From a bacterium (GTDB lineage: Bacteria > AUK180): 64,000 bases of DNA. The translations under genes were made by a program, and so were the position numbers. Positions within the stretch are counted from its first letter, which is position 1, and each line of letters opens with the position of its first letter. Under the pieces are notes generated by a model. The model saw only the letters and a list, made by a program, of their open reading frames with translations. It was not told the origin of the DNA and made no database searches. This document shows, in pieces, positions 15,820-26,583 of the stretch. Location: positions 188,932-252,931 of the forward strand of contig JAGLGN010000020.1 of NCBI GenBank assembly GCA_023144005.1, read 5' to 3'.

Positions 15820-17136
15820 TCACGACCTGATAATTTTCAACAGATCTTCCACTTTCTCTTTCATCAGCTCTTCGGTATCCGCTTCTAGGGTCAAGCGCAA
15901 GAGCGGTTCGGTATTGGATTTTCTCAGATTGAACCACCACTTCTCATATATCACGGTCAGGCCGTCAATACGGAATTGTTCACCATCCTGATACATTTTC
16001 GCCACATCTTCGATCTTTCCGTCCTTGTCTTCGACCTCAGAATTGATCTCACCGCTTTGATGGTATTTCAGAAACGGCGCGGCCAATTCGGACATAGGTT
16101 TTTTCTTTTCAGAAAGGAAATTAAGCATCTTCATCATCATGATCGTGCCGCTGTCCGTATAATAATTCTCTTTGAAGTAGAAATGTCCGGCTAATTCTCC
16201 GCCGAAGAAGGCATCCTTCTCCCTGAGCAGTTGCTTGAAATAGGCATGTCCGACCATACAAAGGTAGGAATTACCACCCGCGGCATCAACCGCCTCCTTT
16301 ACCATTCTGGATGATCTGACATCATACAGGACACCGTCGTGCCCATGCTCGACCATCCATTTCCCGATTATCGCGGTAATAATGTCAGCCGGAATATTAT
16401 CGCCTTTTTCGTCGATGAACATTATACGGTCAGCGTCTCCGTCAAACGCCATGCCGAAGTTAAATTCCCCCGAGCGCACCATTTCCTTCAGATCTTTCAG
16501 ATTCTCCTCTTTAAGCGGATTCGCCTCATGATTGGGGAAATTACCGTCCAATTCCATATAAAGCCCTTCAAAGCTGATATTCGTGCCGTTGAGTATCTTG
16601 GGAACGGTATAGCCACCCATTCCGTTCGCTGCGTCTATCGCGACATGGAATTTGTCTTCTGTCTTCAGAAAACTCCTGACATGGACAAGGTAATCTTCCA
16701 TGATATCAAGTTTTTCCCGCTTTCCTCCTTCGATACGAGGCATTTCACCGTTCTTTACCAGTTCCTCGACCCGATTGAGGCCCATCTCATATCCGATAGG
16801 AAGTGCGTTCTTGCCAGCGACCTTAAATCCATTGTATTCCTTGGAATTATGAGATGCGGTTATCTGGACACCGCCGTCCAGGCCATGCCTGCCGACGGCA
16901 AAATTGATCATGGGTGTCGAAATAAGGCCGACTTCAAAAACATGCGCACCTGCAGCCATCATGCCCTCGATCAAAGCCTCTCTCAAAGGATTGGAAGAAT
17001 CCCTCATATCATGTCCCACTGCAATCCGCTTTCCACCCATAACCTGGGGAAGAAAGTATCCTATCTTACCGGCTATCTCAACATCAAGCCCATCATTGTA
17101 TATCCCTCTGATATCGTATGCTTTAAATATTCCCAT
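15820..17136 (-). CDS. manB: Phosphomannomutase/phosphoglucomutase (ManB/AlgC type)
   Basis: 438 aa. Alpha-D-phosphohexomutase family, interconverting hexose 6- and 1-phosphates for sugar nucleotide and envelope glycan synthesis. Key motifs in order: [14 protein letters not shown] at the N-terminus, TASHNSKEYNGFK near residue 93 (phosphoserine loop), DGDADRIMFID near 236 (Mg2+ site), GGELAGHFYFKE near 314 (sugar-specificity loop), and RKSNTEPLLRLTLEA near 410 (phosphate binding). The GELAGHFYFK form fits phosphomannomutase/phosphoglucomutase rather than GlmM. Its ATG lies inside the 3' end of uvrA (14-bp overlap). Confidence 0.92.
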   Translation of the reverse strand: MGIFKAYDIRGIYNDGLDVEIAGKIGYFLPQVMGGKRIAVGHDMRDSSNPLREALIEGMMAAGAHVFEVGLISTPMINFAVGRHGLDGGVQITASHNSKEYNGFKVAGKNALPIGYEMGLNRVEELVKNGEMPRIEGGKREKLDIMEDYLVHVRSFLKTEDKFHVAIDAANGMGGYTVPKILNGTNISFEGLYMELDGNFPNHEANPLKEENLKDLKEMVRSGEFNFGMAFDGDADRIMFIDEKGDNIPADIITAIIGKWMVEHGHDGVLYDVRSSRMVKEAVDAAGGNSYLCMVGHAYFKQLLREKDAFFGGELAGHFYFKENYYTDSGTIMMMKMLNFLSEKKKPMSELAAPFLKYHQSGEINSEVEDKDGKIEDVAKMYQDGEQFRIDGLTVIYEKWWFNLRKSNTEPLLRLTLEADTEELMKEKVEDLLKIIRS

Positions 17137-19924
17137 GGTCTTTAACCTCCTTCAGATATTTCTTTAAATACCGGCCTGTACTCGATCCCTTGATCTTCAT
17201 GACATCGGTAGGGCTTCCCTCGGCAACAATATAACCGCCGTCATCTCCGCCGCCGGGACCCATATCCACTATCCAGTCGGCATTCTTCACAAAATCAAGA
17301 TTATGCTCGATCACCACTACGGTATTCCCCTTATCCCTAAGCTGCTCGATCACCTTGAGAAGACGGTTCATATCTTCGAAGTGCAGGCCGGTAGTGGGTT
17401 CGTCCATAAAGTATATCGTGCCTTTATTCGTCTTTTTGCTTAATTCGCGGCCCAGTTTTATCCTTTGCGCCTCGCCTCCGGAAAGTGTCGGCGCGGGTTG
17501 TCCGAGTTTGATATATGAAAGGCCGACATCAACAAGAAGCTGAAGTCTTCTTCTAAGGGCGGGTATATTGCTGAAAAAGCCATTGGCTTCTTCAACCGTC
17601 ATATCCAGAATATCAGCAATGCTTTTGCCCTTGTATTTTATCTCCAGCGTCTCAGAGTTGAATCTCTTTCCCTTACATACATCACATTTTACATAAATGG
17701 CGGGAAGAAAATGCATTTCTATTTTTTTCTCTCCATAACCGCGGCATGCCTCACAGCGGCCGCCTTTTACATTGAATGAATACCGTCCCGATGTGTATCC
17801 CCTCATCTTGCTCTCGGGAAGCTTGGAAAAAAGTGCCCTTATAATGTCCAATATCTTCGTATAGGTCGCGATATTGGATTTTGAAGATCGGCCGATAGGA
17901 TGCTGTGAAATAAATTGAACGCCGTTTACCTTGCTCAGGTTCTTGAACATCGAATACTTCCCCGGCCTCTTACGCCCCACTCCCGTTTCCCAAAGAATGC
18001 CCTGATATAGTATCCTCTCAAGCAATGTGGACTTACCCGCTCCGGATACACCGGTTATGCAGACAAATCTGTTCAGAGGTATCTTGACATTTATCCTTTT
18101 GAGATTGAATTCTTCCGCGCCATAGACCTTGATATGGTCACTTGAGCGCGTTTTTATCTGATTCAGCGAACATTGTTTTTTGTGAGAGAGATACTTCCCC
18201 GTTAAATTATTGGATTTCAGGAGGGATTTATAATTTCCCTCAAAAACTACCTCTCCGCCATGAATACCGCTGCCCGGCCCCAGATCAACTACCCAATCCG
18301 CCAGCTCTATTGTCTCCCTGTCATGCTCCACCGCGATCACGGTATTTCCCAGATCACGGAGTTCGGTAAGAGATCTCAGCAGACGCTTTGTATCTTTTGG
18401 ATGCAGTCCTATGGTGGGTTCATCCAGGATATAGATAACTCCCGTTAATTTAGTGCCCAGCTGTGTAGCCAATTTTATCCGTTCAAGCTCGCCGCCGGAA
18501 AGTGTATCAATGGACCTGTCCAGGGAAATATATGACAGGCCTACATTATTAAGAAATTCCAGACGGGCGGTGATCTCTCTTACGATCGGTTCGACTATCT
18601 TCTTCTTCTCCCCCTGAAGATCAAGTTCTTTGAAAAAGACACCTAATTCTGATACAGTGGACGAGGTGAGGTCCCAGATATTCTTTCCTTTGATCTGCAC
18701 CGAGAGCACTTCGTCCTTCAGTCGGGCTCCTGAACAATGCCTGCAGGGAACCTTTGTAAAAAAATTCAGATAATGATTTCTGGCATGCGGGGATTTGGTT
18801 TGATTGAAGCGCCGCTCAACTATATTCGCCACACCCTCAAAACTCCCTTTTTTCCCCCAGAAAAGATAATTCCTCTCCCCTTCATTGAGTTTTTCGAACG
18901 ATTTTGTCAGATCGAAGCCCTGCTTGGAAGCTATATTGACGATATGCGACATATAATTACTGCCTGAACCGAAACCTCCGACATAGGCCAAAAGGCCTGA
19001 CTGTAATGATAATTTCTTATCACGGATCATCAGCATCGGGTCCACGGAATAAACAAAACCCAGTCCTGAACAGGAGGCACATGCCCCGAAGGGATTGTTG
19101 AATGAGAAGATCCTGGGTGAAAGTTCAGGCAGCGACCAGCCGCATTCCGGACAAAAGAAATTCTGAGAGTAGATCATTTCTTCGGATTTTCCGGGAGATT
19201 TTTCATCTATGAGCATTATCGCTATCAGTCCCTCCGATTCCCTTGATGCCAGCTCCATTGAATCATATAAACGGGTCCTGATGCCTTTTTTGATCGCTAA
19301 TCTGTCAACGACCACATCGATCCTATGCTTAATATTTTTGCTCAATTTCAGGGAATGAGCCTCAGAAACACTGTAAATTTTACCATCTACACGAACGCGG
19401 ACATACCCTTTTTTCTGAATATCAGGAAAGACATCCCTGAAGGTGCCTTTTTTTCCGCGGACAATGGGAGCAAGGACGGCGAACTTGGTATTTTCAGGAA
19501 GCTTAAGAACCTCATCCACGATCTCATCAATGGAGTGGGAGGTGATCGGAATATGGTCATTGGGACAGAACGGCACACCGGCACGCGCAAAAAGGACTCT
19601 CATATAATCGTAGATCTCGGTGATCGTACCGACAATAGATCTCGGATTATGCGACAATACCCTCTGCTGTATCGCGATAGCGGGAGACAATCCTTCGATA
19701 TATTCAACATCGGGTTTACTTTTCAAACCCAGAAACTGTCTGGCATAGGTGGACAAGGACTCTACATATCTTCTCTGCCCTTCAGCGTATATTGTATCAA
19801 ACGCCAAAGATGATTTTCCGGAGCCGGATACACCTGTGACGACGACGAATTTGTTTTTCGGAACATCAAGGTCGATATTCTTCAGATTATGCTCTTTTGC
19901 ACCTCTGATTACTATTTTGTCCAC
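17123..19924 (-). CDS. uvrA: Excinuclease ABC subunit A
   Basis: 933 aa, normal UvrA length. DNA-damage recognition ATPase of nucleotide excision repair. Seen: Walker [15 protein letters not shown] near residue 31 and [14 protein letters not shown] in the second half, ABC signatures [16 protein letters not shown] and [16 protein letters not shown], zinc finger one (CPECGW then ACASCSGLG), zinc finger two (CEACRGYG then CDVCKGKR), and the ARQFLG/IAIQQ N-terminal region. Start is GTG within the last codons of nadB (13-bp overlap), so it depends on translational coupling. Unusual only in lying between NAD biosynthesis and hexomutase genes. Confidence 0.97.
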   Translation of the reverse strand: MDKIVIRGAKEHNLKNIDLDVPKNKFVVVTGVSGSGKSSLAFDTIYAEGQRRYVESLSTYARQFLGLKSKPDVEYIEGLSPAIAIQQRVLSHNPRSIVGTITEIYDYMRVLFARAGVPFCPNDHIPITSHSIDEIVDEVLKLPENTKFAVLAPIVRGKKGTFRDVFPDIQKKGYVRVRVDGKIYSVSEAHSLKLSKNIKHRIDVVVDRLAIKKGIRTRLYDSMELASRESEGLIAIMLIDEKSPGKSEEMIYSQNFFCPECGWSLPELSPRIFSFNNPFGACASCSGLGFVYSVDPMLMIRDKKLSLQSGLLAYVGGFGSGSNYMSHIVNIASKQGFDLTKSFEKLNEGERNYLFWGKKGSFEGVANIVERRFNQTKSPHARNHYLNFFTKVPCRHCSGARLKDEVLSVQIKGKNIWDLTSSTVSELGVFFKELDLQGEKKKIVEPIVREITARLEFLNNVGLSYISLDRSIDTLSGGELERIKLATQLGTKLTGVIYILDEPTIGLHPKDTKRLLRSLTELRDLGNTVIAVEHDRETIELADWVVDLGPGSGIHGGEVVFEGNYKSLLKSNNLTGKYLSHKKQCSLNQIKTRSSDHIKVYGAEEFNLKRINVKIPLNRFVCITGVSGAGKSTLLERILYQGILWETGVGRKRPGKYSMFKNLSKVNGVQFISQHPIGRSSKSNIATYTKILDIIRALFSKLPESKMRGYTSGRYSFNVKGGRCEACRGYGEKKIEMHFLPAIYVKCDVCKGKRFNSETLEIKYKGKSIADILDMTVEEANGFFSNIPALRRRLQLLVDVGLSYIKLGQPAPTLSGGEAQRIKLGRELSKKTNKGTIYFMDEPTTGLHFEDMNRLLKVIEQLRDKGNTVVVIEHNLDFVKNADWIVDMGPGGGDDGGYIVAEGSPTDVMKIKGSSTGRYLKKYLKEVKDHGNI

Positions 19925-21465
19925 TCAAGGTCCTCTTTATTAAATATCTGATGCTTCTTCCACTTCCTGTCGTCGATAAAGGAAAAATCCTTTCTGAAAT
20001 GCGAACCCCGGGATTCTTCTCTCTTGAGGGCTGCTTCTGAGACCAGAAGGCCGTTGACGATCAGGGATTTACATATTAGATTTTCCGCAAATTCATCACT
20101 GTAGTTGATAAACTCACGATATAGCTTCTTGAGATAATTTACCGTGTCCTCCAATCCCTCGCGTTCACGGATGATACCCACATTGATCTCCATTTTCTCC
20201 TGGATCTGAGCTATCAATTCCTTATCTATCCTCTTGTGAATGTATTTCTTTTCCTTGAACGGGATCTCGGTGATCTTAATATTCTTGTAATCTGAACCGC
20301 ATTTTCCGGATTGAAACGCAAAGACCAAAGATTCCAAGAGTGAATTCGATGCCAGACGGTTGGCCCCGTGAAGTCCCGAACAGGATGTCTCGCCAGATGC
20401 ATAAAGGTTCTTGAGAGAGGATGCGCCGGAAGCATCAATTCGTATGCCTCCCATAAAATAATGAGCGGCCGGAACCACGGGAATGCTGAGAGAAGAAAGG
20501 TCATGGCCATGTGAGCTCAGGGTCTTGAAGATTGTCGGGAATCTCTTTTCAAAGCGCTCCACTCCAATGGAGGAAATATCCAGTATAACATGATCCTGAT
20601 CTGATAATGTCAGCTCATTATGTATGGCGCGCGCTACGATGTCTCTTGCGGCAAGGTCCTTCATCGGATGGTATTTTTCCATGAATGCCTCGCCCTTGGA
20701 ATTGCGAAGAATTCCTCCCTCGCCCCGGACGGCTTCCGAAATAAGAAATCTTGGATAGATCTCACGGGCGAAACTGGTGGGGTGGAATTGAATAAATTCC
20801 ATATCCATTACTTCCGCACCCGCCTGAAAAGCGAAATAACTCCCGTCCCCCGTGGATACCGGAGGGTTTGTGGTATTGCGGTAAAGCTGGCCGACACCGC
20901 CGGTAGCCACAAAGACCGCCTTGGACCATATCACTGTTCTTTCACCTTTAATGAATGCAATCAGGCCATGTACCTCACCGTTTTTGACGATCAATTCCGA
21001 AACCTTGGTCTCTTCCAGGAATTCGATACCAGCCGATCTGATCTTATCAATAAGCACGGTTTCAATATTCGCTCCCGTGGCATCGCCGCCGGAATGCAGG
21101 ACCCGGGATACCCTGTGGGCTCCTTCCTTTGTAAATGAGAATTGCCTGCCCTTTACATCAAAAGCAACACCCCAGTCCATCAATTCCTTCACTCTGTCGG
21201 GCCCGTCTTCCACCATTTTCCATACCGTCGCGGGATTACATATACCGTTACCCGCATTTACGGTATCGGCAAAATGAAATTTAGGCCTGTCAATAGCGGA
21301 ATACACGACGGCAACACCGCCTTGAGCATGTTTCGTCGAGCCCTCGGAAAGAACCGTCTTGGTCAGAATGAGTACCTCTCCATACTGTTTCAACTCCAAA
21401 GCGGTACGCAAGCCGGCTATACCGCTGCCAACCACAATAAAATCGACTTTTCTTGAATCGGTCAT
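19912..21465 (-). CDS. nadB: L-aspartate oxidase
   Basis: About 517 aa FAD enzyme converting L-aspartate to iminoaspartate, the first step of de novo NAD synthesis; in anaerobes it passes electrons to fumarate rather than O2. Seen: [17 protein letters not shown]ossmann motif near residue 12, [12 protein letters not shown] near 44, [15 protein letters not shown] near 190, [10 protein letters not shown] near 238 and [10 protein letters not shown] near 338. NadB rather than SdhA/FrdA because of [11 protein letters not shown] and length. I chose ATG at 21465, overlapping the panB TGA by one base (TGATG); a TTG one codon earlier is an alternative. NadA and NadC are not in the window. Confidence 0.93.
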   Translation of the reverse strand: MTDSRKVDFIVVGSGIAGLRTALELKQYGEVLILTKTVLSEGSTKHAQGGVAVVYSAIDRPKFHFADTVNAGNGICNPATVWKMVEDGPDRVKELMDWGVAFDVKGRQFSFTKEGAHRVSRVLHSGGDATGANIETVLIDKIRSAGIEFLEETKVSELIVKNGEVHGLIAFIKGERTVIWSKAVFVATGGVGQLYRNTTNPPVSTGDGSYFAFQAGAEVMDMEFIQFHPTSFAREIYPRFLISEAVRGEGGILRNSKGEAFMEKYHPMKDLAARDIVARAIHNELTLSDQDHVILDISSIGVERFEKRFPTIFKTLSSHGHDLSSLSIPVVPAAHYFMGGIRIDASGASSLKNLYASGETSCSGLHGANRLASNSLLESLVFAFQSGKCGSDYKNIKITEIPFKEKKYIHKRIDKELIAQIQEKMEINVGIIREREGLEDTVNYLKKLYREFINYSDEFAENLICKSLIVNGLLVSEAALKREESRGSHFRKDFSFIDDRKWKKHQIFNKEDLEWTK

Positions 21466-22244
21466 CAAATATTTTTTTCAGAAGGGAATTTGCCCTCTTC
21501 GATTTCGCGTTTATATTCTTTCAGGCCCTCGATCGCATCATTCCACAGGTCCTTATACTGCTTTGAAAATCGCGGGCGAAGCCTGTCATAGAATCCCAGA
21601 ACATCATTCCAGACAAGGATCTGGCCGTCGGTATGCCTCCCGGCACCGATGCCTATCGTGGGAATATTTATTGATCTTGTGATCTCCGTGCCGATCTCCT
21701 CGGGTATTGATTCCAGGACGATGGAGAATACGCCGGCAGCCGCGAGGTCCAGGGCGGATCTCAGCAAATATTTCCTCTCATCCATCCCCTTGCCTACTTT
21801 ACGGTACTTGCCGAATTTCAATATCCCCTGCGGGGTCAATCCCAAATGGCCCATGACCGGAATATCGGCTTGTATAAGTTTTTTTACTGTACGGCAAATC
21901 TCTGTCCCGCCTTCTAACTTTACAGCATCCGCATTACCCTCTGTGATCACTTTACCCGCATTTAAAATCGCTCGTGACGGTGTGACCTTATAAGTGAGAA
22001 ACGGCATATCTGTAATAATGAAGGCATCCGGAGCGCCATTACGCACATACTTGGAATGCAGTATCATCTGCTCAAGAGTGACCTTGATCGTGTTCTTATC
22101 GCCGGCATACACCATGCCGAGAGAATCACCGACAAGAAGAGCATTGATCCCGGCTTCCGAAGCCGTTTTTGCGGATACATAATCATAAGCGGTAACCATA
22201 ACGATGGGCTTTTTCTTTTTGGAGAAGATCCTTATGGAACTCAT
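21465..22244 (-). CDS. panB: 3-methyl-2-oxobutanoate hydroxymethyltransferase
   Basis: 259 aa, normal PanB length. Transfers a hydroxymethyl group from methylene-THF to ketoisovalerate, giving ketopantoate for CoA synthesis. Seen: VMVTAYDYVSAKTASEAG near residue 15, LLVGDSLGMVYAG near 36 (Mg2+ ligand Asp), AVKLEGG near 108, PVMGHLGLTPQ near 132, and GIGAGRHTDGQILVWNDVLG near 197. First gene of the panB-nadB-uvrA-manB-maf operon, preceded by GAGG seven bases before the ATG. panC and panD are not in the window. Confidence 0.96.
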   Translation of the reverse strand: MSSIRIFSKKKKPIVMVTAYDYVSAKTASEAGINALLVGDSLGMVYAGDKNTIKVTLEQMILHSKYVRNGAPDAFIITDMPFLTYKVTPSRAILNAGKVITEGNADAVKLEGGTEICRTVKKLIQADIPVMGHLGLTPQGILKFGKYRKVGKGMDERKYLLRSALDLAAAGVFSIVLESIPEEIGTEITRSINIPTIGIGAGRHTDGQILVWNDVLGFYDRLRPRFSKQYKDLWNDAIEGLKEYKREIEEGKFPSEKNI

Positions 22245-22585
22245 AATTTACCTCTATTTTGTATTTTATATTATATGAGGGAAATTATCAACATTTTTAC
22301 GCACAGAATATCAGGCAAATTCAGTAGTTTTGGCGGCGTAAAATGATCTTGTTTTTTGTGGACTAAAATATTGCATTATCTATTTCTTAAATATTTTTCT
22401 ACTTGTGCAATTTATCCCGTAACTATCAGTTTCGGGACCACCGTCCCCTGTTTCATGCTCCTACTCAAATTATTTTACTTGATTTACAAAAGTTATTCAA
22501 ATACTGTAATGAATCCGACAGGGTGAAATATAAATGCTGAGTGCCTTGTTTATTTCCGCAACTACTATCCCTGTAAATCCTTTTA
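22245..22585. other. Gene-free 341-bp spacer with an ACCGTCCC remnant
   Basis: AT-rich, no credible ORF. It holds the short palindrome GGGACCACCGTCCC at 22434-22447, whose right half matches the outer end of the RAYT/MITE terminal repeats. It marks the border between the housekeeping operon and the AT-rich accessory island. Confidence 0.5.
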
Positions 22586-23314
22586 TTAATAGATCTCTTG
22601 ATATTTGTTTTTTCCAAGATCTGAATCTGACAAGGATAAGAATATATTAACGTGAACGCTAGTACTTTTAGCTAATTTCCCAAGATCGCCTAAGGTTAGA
22701 AGTCTACACAATGCTCTTACAAATCTTTCAATAATGATAACCAATTTATATGCTAATTCATTAATTGCTTTAACTACATTTTCTGGTTCGATTCCTTCTT
22801 TGCACAATTCAGTAAAATTCACCAGTGAGTTCTCAAGTCTATTCCAGGCATCACTTGTTGATGAATATTTTCTAACTTGAGATAATAAAATGTCAATATT
22901 ATGATATCTTGCTCCTTGGCCAAAATTCGAAAATATCTGAATAATTTCCCTAAGATGTTTGTTATTCGTTAAGAAATCTATATCAGTCTTTGCAGCAGGA
23001 AATTTTTTGTGATAATTTCGAGTAATTAATCCATCAGTAAGTCTTTGAAGAAGGCTAACAAGATTGTGCCCTTCTCTGCCCTTGAAAGGGAATGGTTCAG
23101 TTAATAAATTCAAATCATCATCGGAATATATTAAAACCAAGATACATTTTATTAATCTTTCGAATCCATTAGAAAGTAAAAACAAAGGCACTTGATGATA
23201 ATTATAATCATATTGACTTTCATATAGTATCCTTAGCCCATGACGTAATAGCCTATTAGTAAATTCAATTTCTTCGAATAATGCTATTTTCCTTTCCTGT
23301 GAATTATTTTCCAT
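22586..23314 (-). CDS. Hypothetical helical protein
   Basis: 242 aa, not recognised. Almost entirely alpha-helical by composition. A segment near residues 45-65 (FLLSNGFERLIKCILVL) followed by GHNLVSLLQRL resembles the layout of HEPN/AbiV-like and related all-helical proteins of accessory regions, but no RxxxxH RNase motif is convincing. AT-rich compared with the housekeeping operon upstream. A clear AGGAG site six bases before the ATG supports the start. Its neighbours are other orphan genes, so a defence or stress role is possible but not shown. Confidence 0.65.
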   Translation of the reverse strand: MENNSQERKIALFEEIEFTNRLLRHGLRILYESQYDYNYHQVPLFLLSNGFERLIKCILVLIYSDDDLNLLTEPFPFKGREGHNLVSLLQRLTDGLITRNYHKKFPAAKTDIDFLTNNKHLREIIQIFSNFGQGARYHNIDILLSQVRKYSSTSDAWNRLENSLVNFTELCKEGIEPENVVKAINELAYKLVIIIERFVRALCRLLTLGDLGKLAKSTSVHVNIFLSLSDSDLGKNKYQEIY

Positions 23315-23537
23315 ATTGAACTCCTATTGGATATCTCAATTTATTTAGGATACTTTTTCAAATTGGCTTACTACTCAAAGGAATTCATCGAGATTTTGCA
23401 ATTTCTGCAACTATCCTTCCTTTCTATCCTGAATGATCGGAATCGCGTCTCTGGGATGAAAAAAAGGATTACCGTTCACAGGGAATAATGCCAGTGATCA
23501 GATTCTATTAATCCCCAAACTTTTCAGATTTGATGCT

Positions 23538-23882
23538 TCATCTATTATGTTTACCAATAAAATTACCAATTTCCAATTGTTTTGGGGGGCTACTGACTAT
23601 CACTATATCAATTGCTTTACTATTCCGATCAACCGCTACTAAGTACCCTTGAACTCCTTCAAAATTCTTATCCGGTTTCATTTCAACATAAACAACGGTC
23701 ACTCGTTGTTCATCATAAATCTTTCCATTGATTAATTTCGATTGTCCTTCATCCCCCCATTTTTCAAAAACAGCATTTTTGGCAGTTTCGACAATATTCT
23801 TTCTCTCCATTTCCTGCTTATCGCAGGCACTGAACAAAGAAGCAAAAAGCAAAATAATTATCATGCAAATAATTCTTCTCAT
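23538..23882 (-). CDS. Small putative lipoprotein
   Basis: 114 aa from the chosen start. MRRIICMIIILLFASLFSAC is a signal peptide with a lipobox-like FSAC. I chose this ATG over one ten codons upstream because GGAGAT lies five to six bases before it. The rest is a small alpha/beta domain (KNIVETAKNAVFEKWG, then VTVVYVEMKPD and YLVAVDRNSKAIDIVIVSSP) of unknown family. It is AT-rich and not in an obvious operon. Confidence 0.6.
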   Translation of the reverse strand: MRRIICMIIILLFASLFSACDKQEMERKNIVETAKNAVFEKWGDEGQSKLINGKIYDEQRVTVVYVEMKPDKNFEGVQGYLVAVDRNSKAIDIVIVSSPPKQLEIGNFIGKHNR

Positions 23883-24005
23883 GTACATCTCCTTTATAAT
23901 CGCTGAAAACAATTCTACTTGTTTTGAGAAATATTTTCAAATTGAGCTAATGCCTTGAGAATTTATCAGGGACTTTGTGGCTACCGTCCACGTTGCCCCT
24001 TAGAT

Positions 24006-25325
24006 TTAGAATTCCCTTGCCAGTAATTCTCCCGTCAATCCCGAATACTTTTGTAAGTCACGAAGAGTGTATTTTCCAGATAATTTCAAATTTTCCCAAC
24101 TGCTGTTATCAGAATAATAATATCTTCTTACAGTTGCGCCTAACCCAATAAATGGAGTTGAAAACATCTTTAGGATCTTAATATTTATACCATAACCTGA
24201 TAAGTCCATCAACCATCCACTATTTTCATTTGGAAATAGTATATCGAAAGCCTCTAGGGCCAAAGGGATTTGATCGACACATAATCCAGTTTTCTCAGCA
24301 AGGAACTCGAAGTCTTGCTTTTCATAGTCCAAGAGAATAAAGCCACCAAAATACCATAAGAACCACTGCCAAAAGACTGGATATAATTTGTAATACTTGT
24401 GCTTAGATAATTCCTTTAAGCCTTCAGTAAAAGTGCTTGGTAAGAAATCCAAGGTACTAACTTCTTGTCTACCAATCTTAAAATAATCTTTTGCTTTGCT
24501 CATATCTCCTTGTTCTTTATAAATGAGGTAATCTACAGCTGATTTTAAAATCGTTAACCTTGCATAGTATTCAATATACGTTGAAATAGAGATATCAGTA
24601 AGCTCACATTTATAATAAGTTTCATTAAATATTTCATTCGGTAAATTGTTTATATCATCATTAAAATTATTTCCGAGAACTTCATTTCCACATTTCGCTG
24701 AGATATGAGGATAAGTTTCATAGCACTTATATAATTCACGAATTTTTTCTATTGTATTTTCGGTAAAAAATAATTTGTTCTTTACGTCAAAATAGTACTT
24801 ATCCAATGCAATATATCGTTTAAGATCTAAATGATTCTTCTTTTCCTTCTTTAATTTCTTTTCTAATTGTCTTTCTATCCAATATGAAAATCTCCAGAAA
24901 GCTAGGTCTCTGGAATTATAATTATTTCGTATGAAATAGCGCTTCAAAAGGTTTCTAATTTGAGCTACATTAGGATTACTAATGATATCAATACTTAATT
25001 TCTTACCAAGATTACTAACATTCTCCCTATCTGTCTTTTCTTGTTTTGTAATAAATATTCCTTTCTGTTGTTTCAAATAATCCATCCATCCTCGGACTTT
25101 AAATACATCAGCATACCCCCAGCTTTTTGATTTTGCTTCAACTAAATATATTTCCGGGATATCACCACAATAATTAGTTAAGATTAGATCAATTTCTAGG
25201 ATTTCTTCACTTCTTCTTTCGATAATATTCCTTTCTATATAATAGCCTCCAATTTGAAAATATGCAGATATTAATTCTTCAAATTCCCTACCTTCAGGTA
25301 AATCTGGTAATGTAATCGTAACCAT
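24006..25325 (-). CDS. PD-(D/E)XK nuclease-like protein
   Basis: 439 aa. Residues about 8-110 look like a restriction-endonuclease-like fold: EGREFEELISAYF with E15/E17 on the first helix, ILEIDLIL with D46, then IYLVEAKSKS with E63-x-K65, and a following helix with VRGWMDYL. This E...D...ExK order is that of Mrr/PD-(D/E)XK nucleases. The remaining 330 residues are AT-rich, helical and unrecognised. GGAGG precedes the ATG by nine bases. Stand-alone nucleases of this kind are often defence or repair genes; no methylase or partner lies beside it. Confidence 0.6.
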   Translation of the reverse strand: MVTITLPDLPEGREFEELISAYFQIGGYYIERNIIERRSEEILEIDLILTNYCGDIPEIYLVEAKSKSWGYADVFKVRGWMDYLKQQKGIFITKQEKTDRENVSNLGKKLSIDIISNPNVAQIRNLLKRYFIRNNYNSRDLAFWRFSYWIERQLEKKLKKEKKNHLDLKRYIALDKYYFDVKNKLFFTENTIEKIRELYKCYETYPHISAKCGNEVLGNNFNDDINNLPNEIFNETYYKCELTDISISTYIEYYARLTILKSAVDYLIYKEQGDMSKAKDYFKIGRQEVSTLDFLPSTFTEGLKELSKHKYYKLYPVFWQWFLWYFGGFILLDYEKQDFEFLAEKTGLCVDQIPLALEAFDILFPNENSGWLMDLSGYGINIKILKMFSTPFIGLGATVRRYYYSDNSSWENLKLSGKYTLRDLQKYSGLTGELLAREF

Positions 25326-25455
25326 TTCTTCATTCCTCCATAATCATCCGTAATTATTATTTAGGTTCATGACAATCACAATTCCCATTATAAAATACAA
25401 TTATTAAAACACGGTAAATTGGGCACTCTGCAAAGAACTTTTAAATTTTTCAAGT

Positions 25456-25632
25456 CTATTCCTTCTTGCCCTTCTGGCTTTTTTGATTTGGATTTAGTTG
25501 CTTTCCTCTGTTCCCATGACTTTTAGAATACTGCTTGTTTGTGCCTTTCGCACCTCTGTTTGCATTTTTGATGTTCGCCTGATTGTTTTTAGAGGTAACT
25601 CCTTTACTCTTTTTTGTTTGCGCCTTTTTCAT
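25456..25632 (-). CDS. Small, strongly basic Asn/Lys/Gln-rich protein
   Basis: 58 aa starting MKKAQTKKSKGV and ending NPNQKSQKGKKE, rich in Lys, Asn, Gln and Gly with no hydrophobic core, so likely disordered and perhaps nucleic-acid- or surface-binding. AAGGAG lies about seven bases before the ATG, which supports expression. The stretch KGTNKQYSKSHGNRGKQLNP recalls short conserved hypothetical proteins with a GTN-x-x-Y...GNRG-x-QLNPN pattern found across unrelated bacteria; this is from memory and needs a search. No operon partner. Confidence 0.6.
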   Translation of the reverse strand: MKKAQTKKSKGVTSKNNQANIKNANRGAKGTNKQYSKSHGNRGKQLNPNQKSQKGKKE

Positions 25633-25872
25633 ATGTAGCTCCTTAAGTAATTATTAACCACTCAGCATTTTGTATGCCATTTAAGACTCTCGATAGAATA
25701 TTTCGTCATCGGAAATCTATTGATTTATGCTTGACCAATAGTAACACTAAAACAGTTTTTAAGTGTTGTAGTATGATATTATCCCATATCTCTTGTCTTG
25801 CGTTCCAGGATCTTCTCTTCCACCCCAGATTATGGAAGATTGGATCATCTGTTCATTGTATTACTAATAAGA

Positions 25873-26394
25873 TTACTTAAACCCATTTTCTTTTAACCAA
25901 TTCCCGGCATTGGCACTATATTCTATTATGTCTTTATTATAAATTGCTATTGCTCCAGAAATTATTCCAGCATCATCTAGGAAACCAGCTACTGGAATTG
26001 TATCTGGAATTAGATCTACAGGCATAATAAAATATAATAATGCAAATACACAAATTCCTTTTTTAATTAAAGGATATTCTTTATCATTTAACATTAGCCA
26101 TAACGCTACAACTTGATCAATAAACGGAATTATACCAATTACTTTTTTAAAATAAAATAAAAAATTCTTTTTTACCGTATTTAAGGATTCACTATCGGGT
26201 TTCTTCCCTACCCAATCTTCAAAATTTGTTTTTAAAAGATCCATTTTCTCCTCCTGCCCTACTTTTTCAAATTCAGCATTATTACATTTAGGACAAGGTG
26301 GCAAAGTATCACTCGCGTTATCAAATACCACTACTTGTCCGCATTTGGTACATCTGTACCTTCCTTTTCCTGGTTTTTCACCTGTATTTGGCAT
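25873..26394 (-). CDS. DUF1232 (YkvA-like) membrane protein with N-terminal zinc ribbon
   Basis: 173 aa. N-terminal zinc ribbon with C15/C18 and C34/C37 (RCTKCGQ, PPCPKCNN). Residues about 95-160 contain the DUF1232 signature YFIMPVDLIPDTIPVAGFLDD inside two hydrophobic helices. The YkvA family is widespread and of unknown function; the ribbon fusion is seen here directly. GGAGGG precedes the ATG. Confidence 0.8.
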   Translation of the reverse strand: MPNTGEKPGKGRYRCTKCGQVVVFDNASDTLPPCPKCNNAEFEKVGQEEKMDLLKTNFEDWVGKKPDSESLNTVKKNFLFYFKKVIGIIPFIDQVVALWLMLNDKEYPLIKKGICVFALLYFIMPVDLIPDTIPVAGFLDDAGIISGAIAIYNKDIIEYSANAGNWLKENGFK

Positions 26395-26583
26395 ACAAAC
26401 CCTCCATCATGTTATGAAAATATATAACAACTTATGTACCAGATTATTATATATTTCCACATTGGGCTTTTCACAATATCGCCACTAAATCTCAGGGGTA
26501 TTTGCGTAGGTATTGCTGGAAATTTCCGCTAGTAGATATGATTTAAGCTGAGAATATTATGTGTTACTTCATCAGCCTTGCGC

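Noticed and set aside
22586..23314. HEPN RNase toxin assignment for the 242-aa protein
   Set aside because: All-helical look only; no convincing RxxxxH motif and no paired nucleotidyltransferase gene.
25674..25880. 68-codon plus-strand ORF in the spacer upstream of the small basic protein gene
   Set aside because: No ribosome-binding site, Cys/Ser/His-rich random-like composition, and antisense overlap with the DUF1232 gene end.
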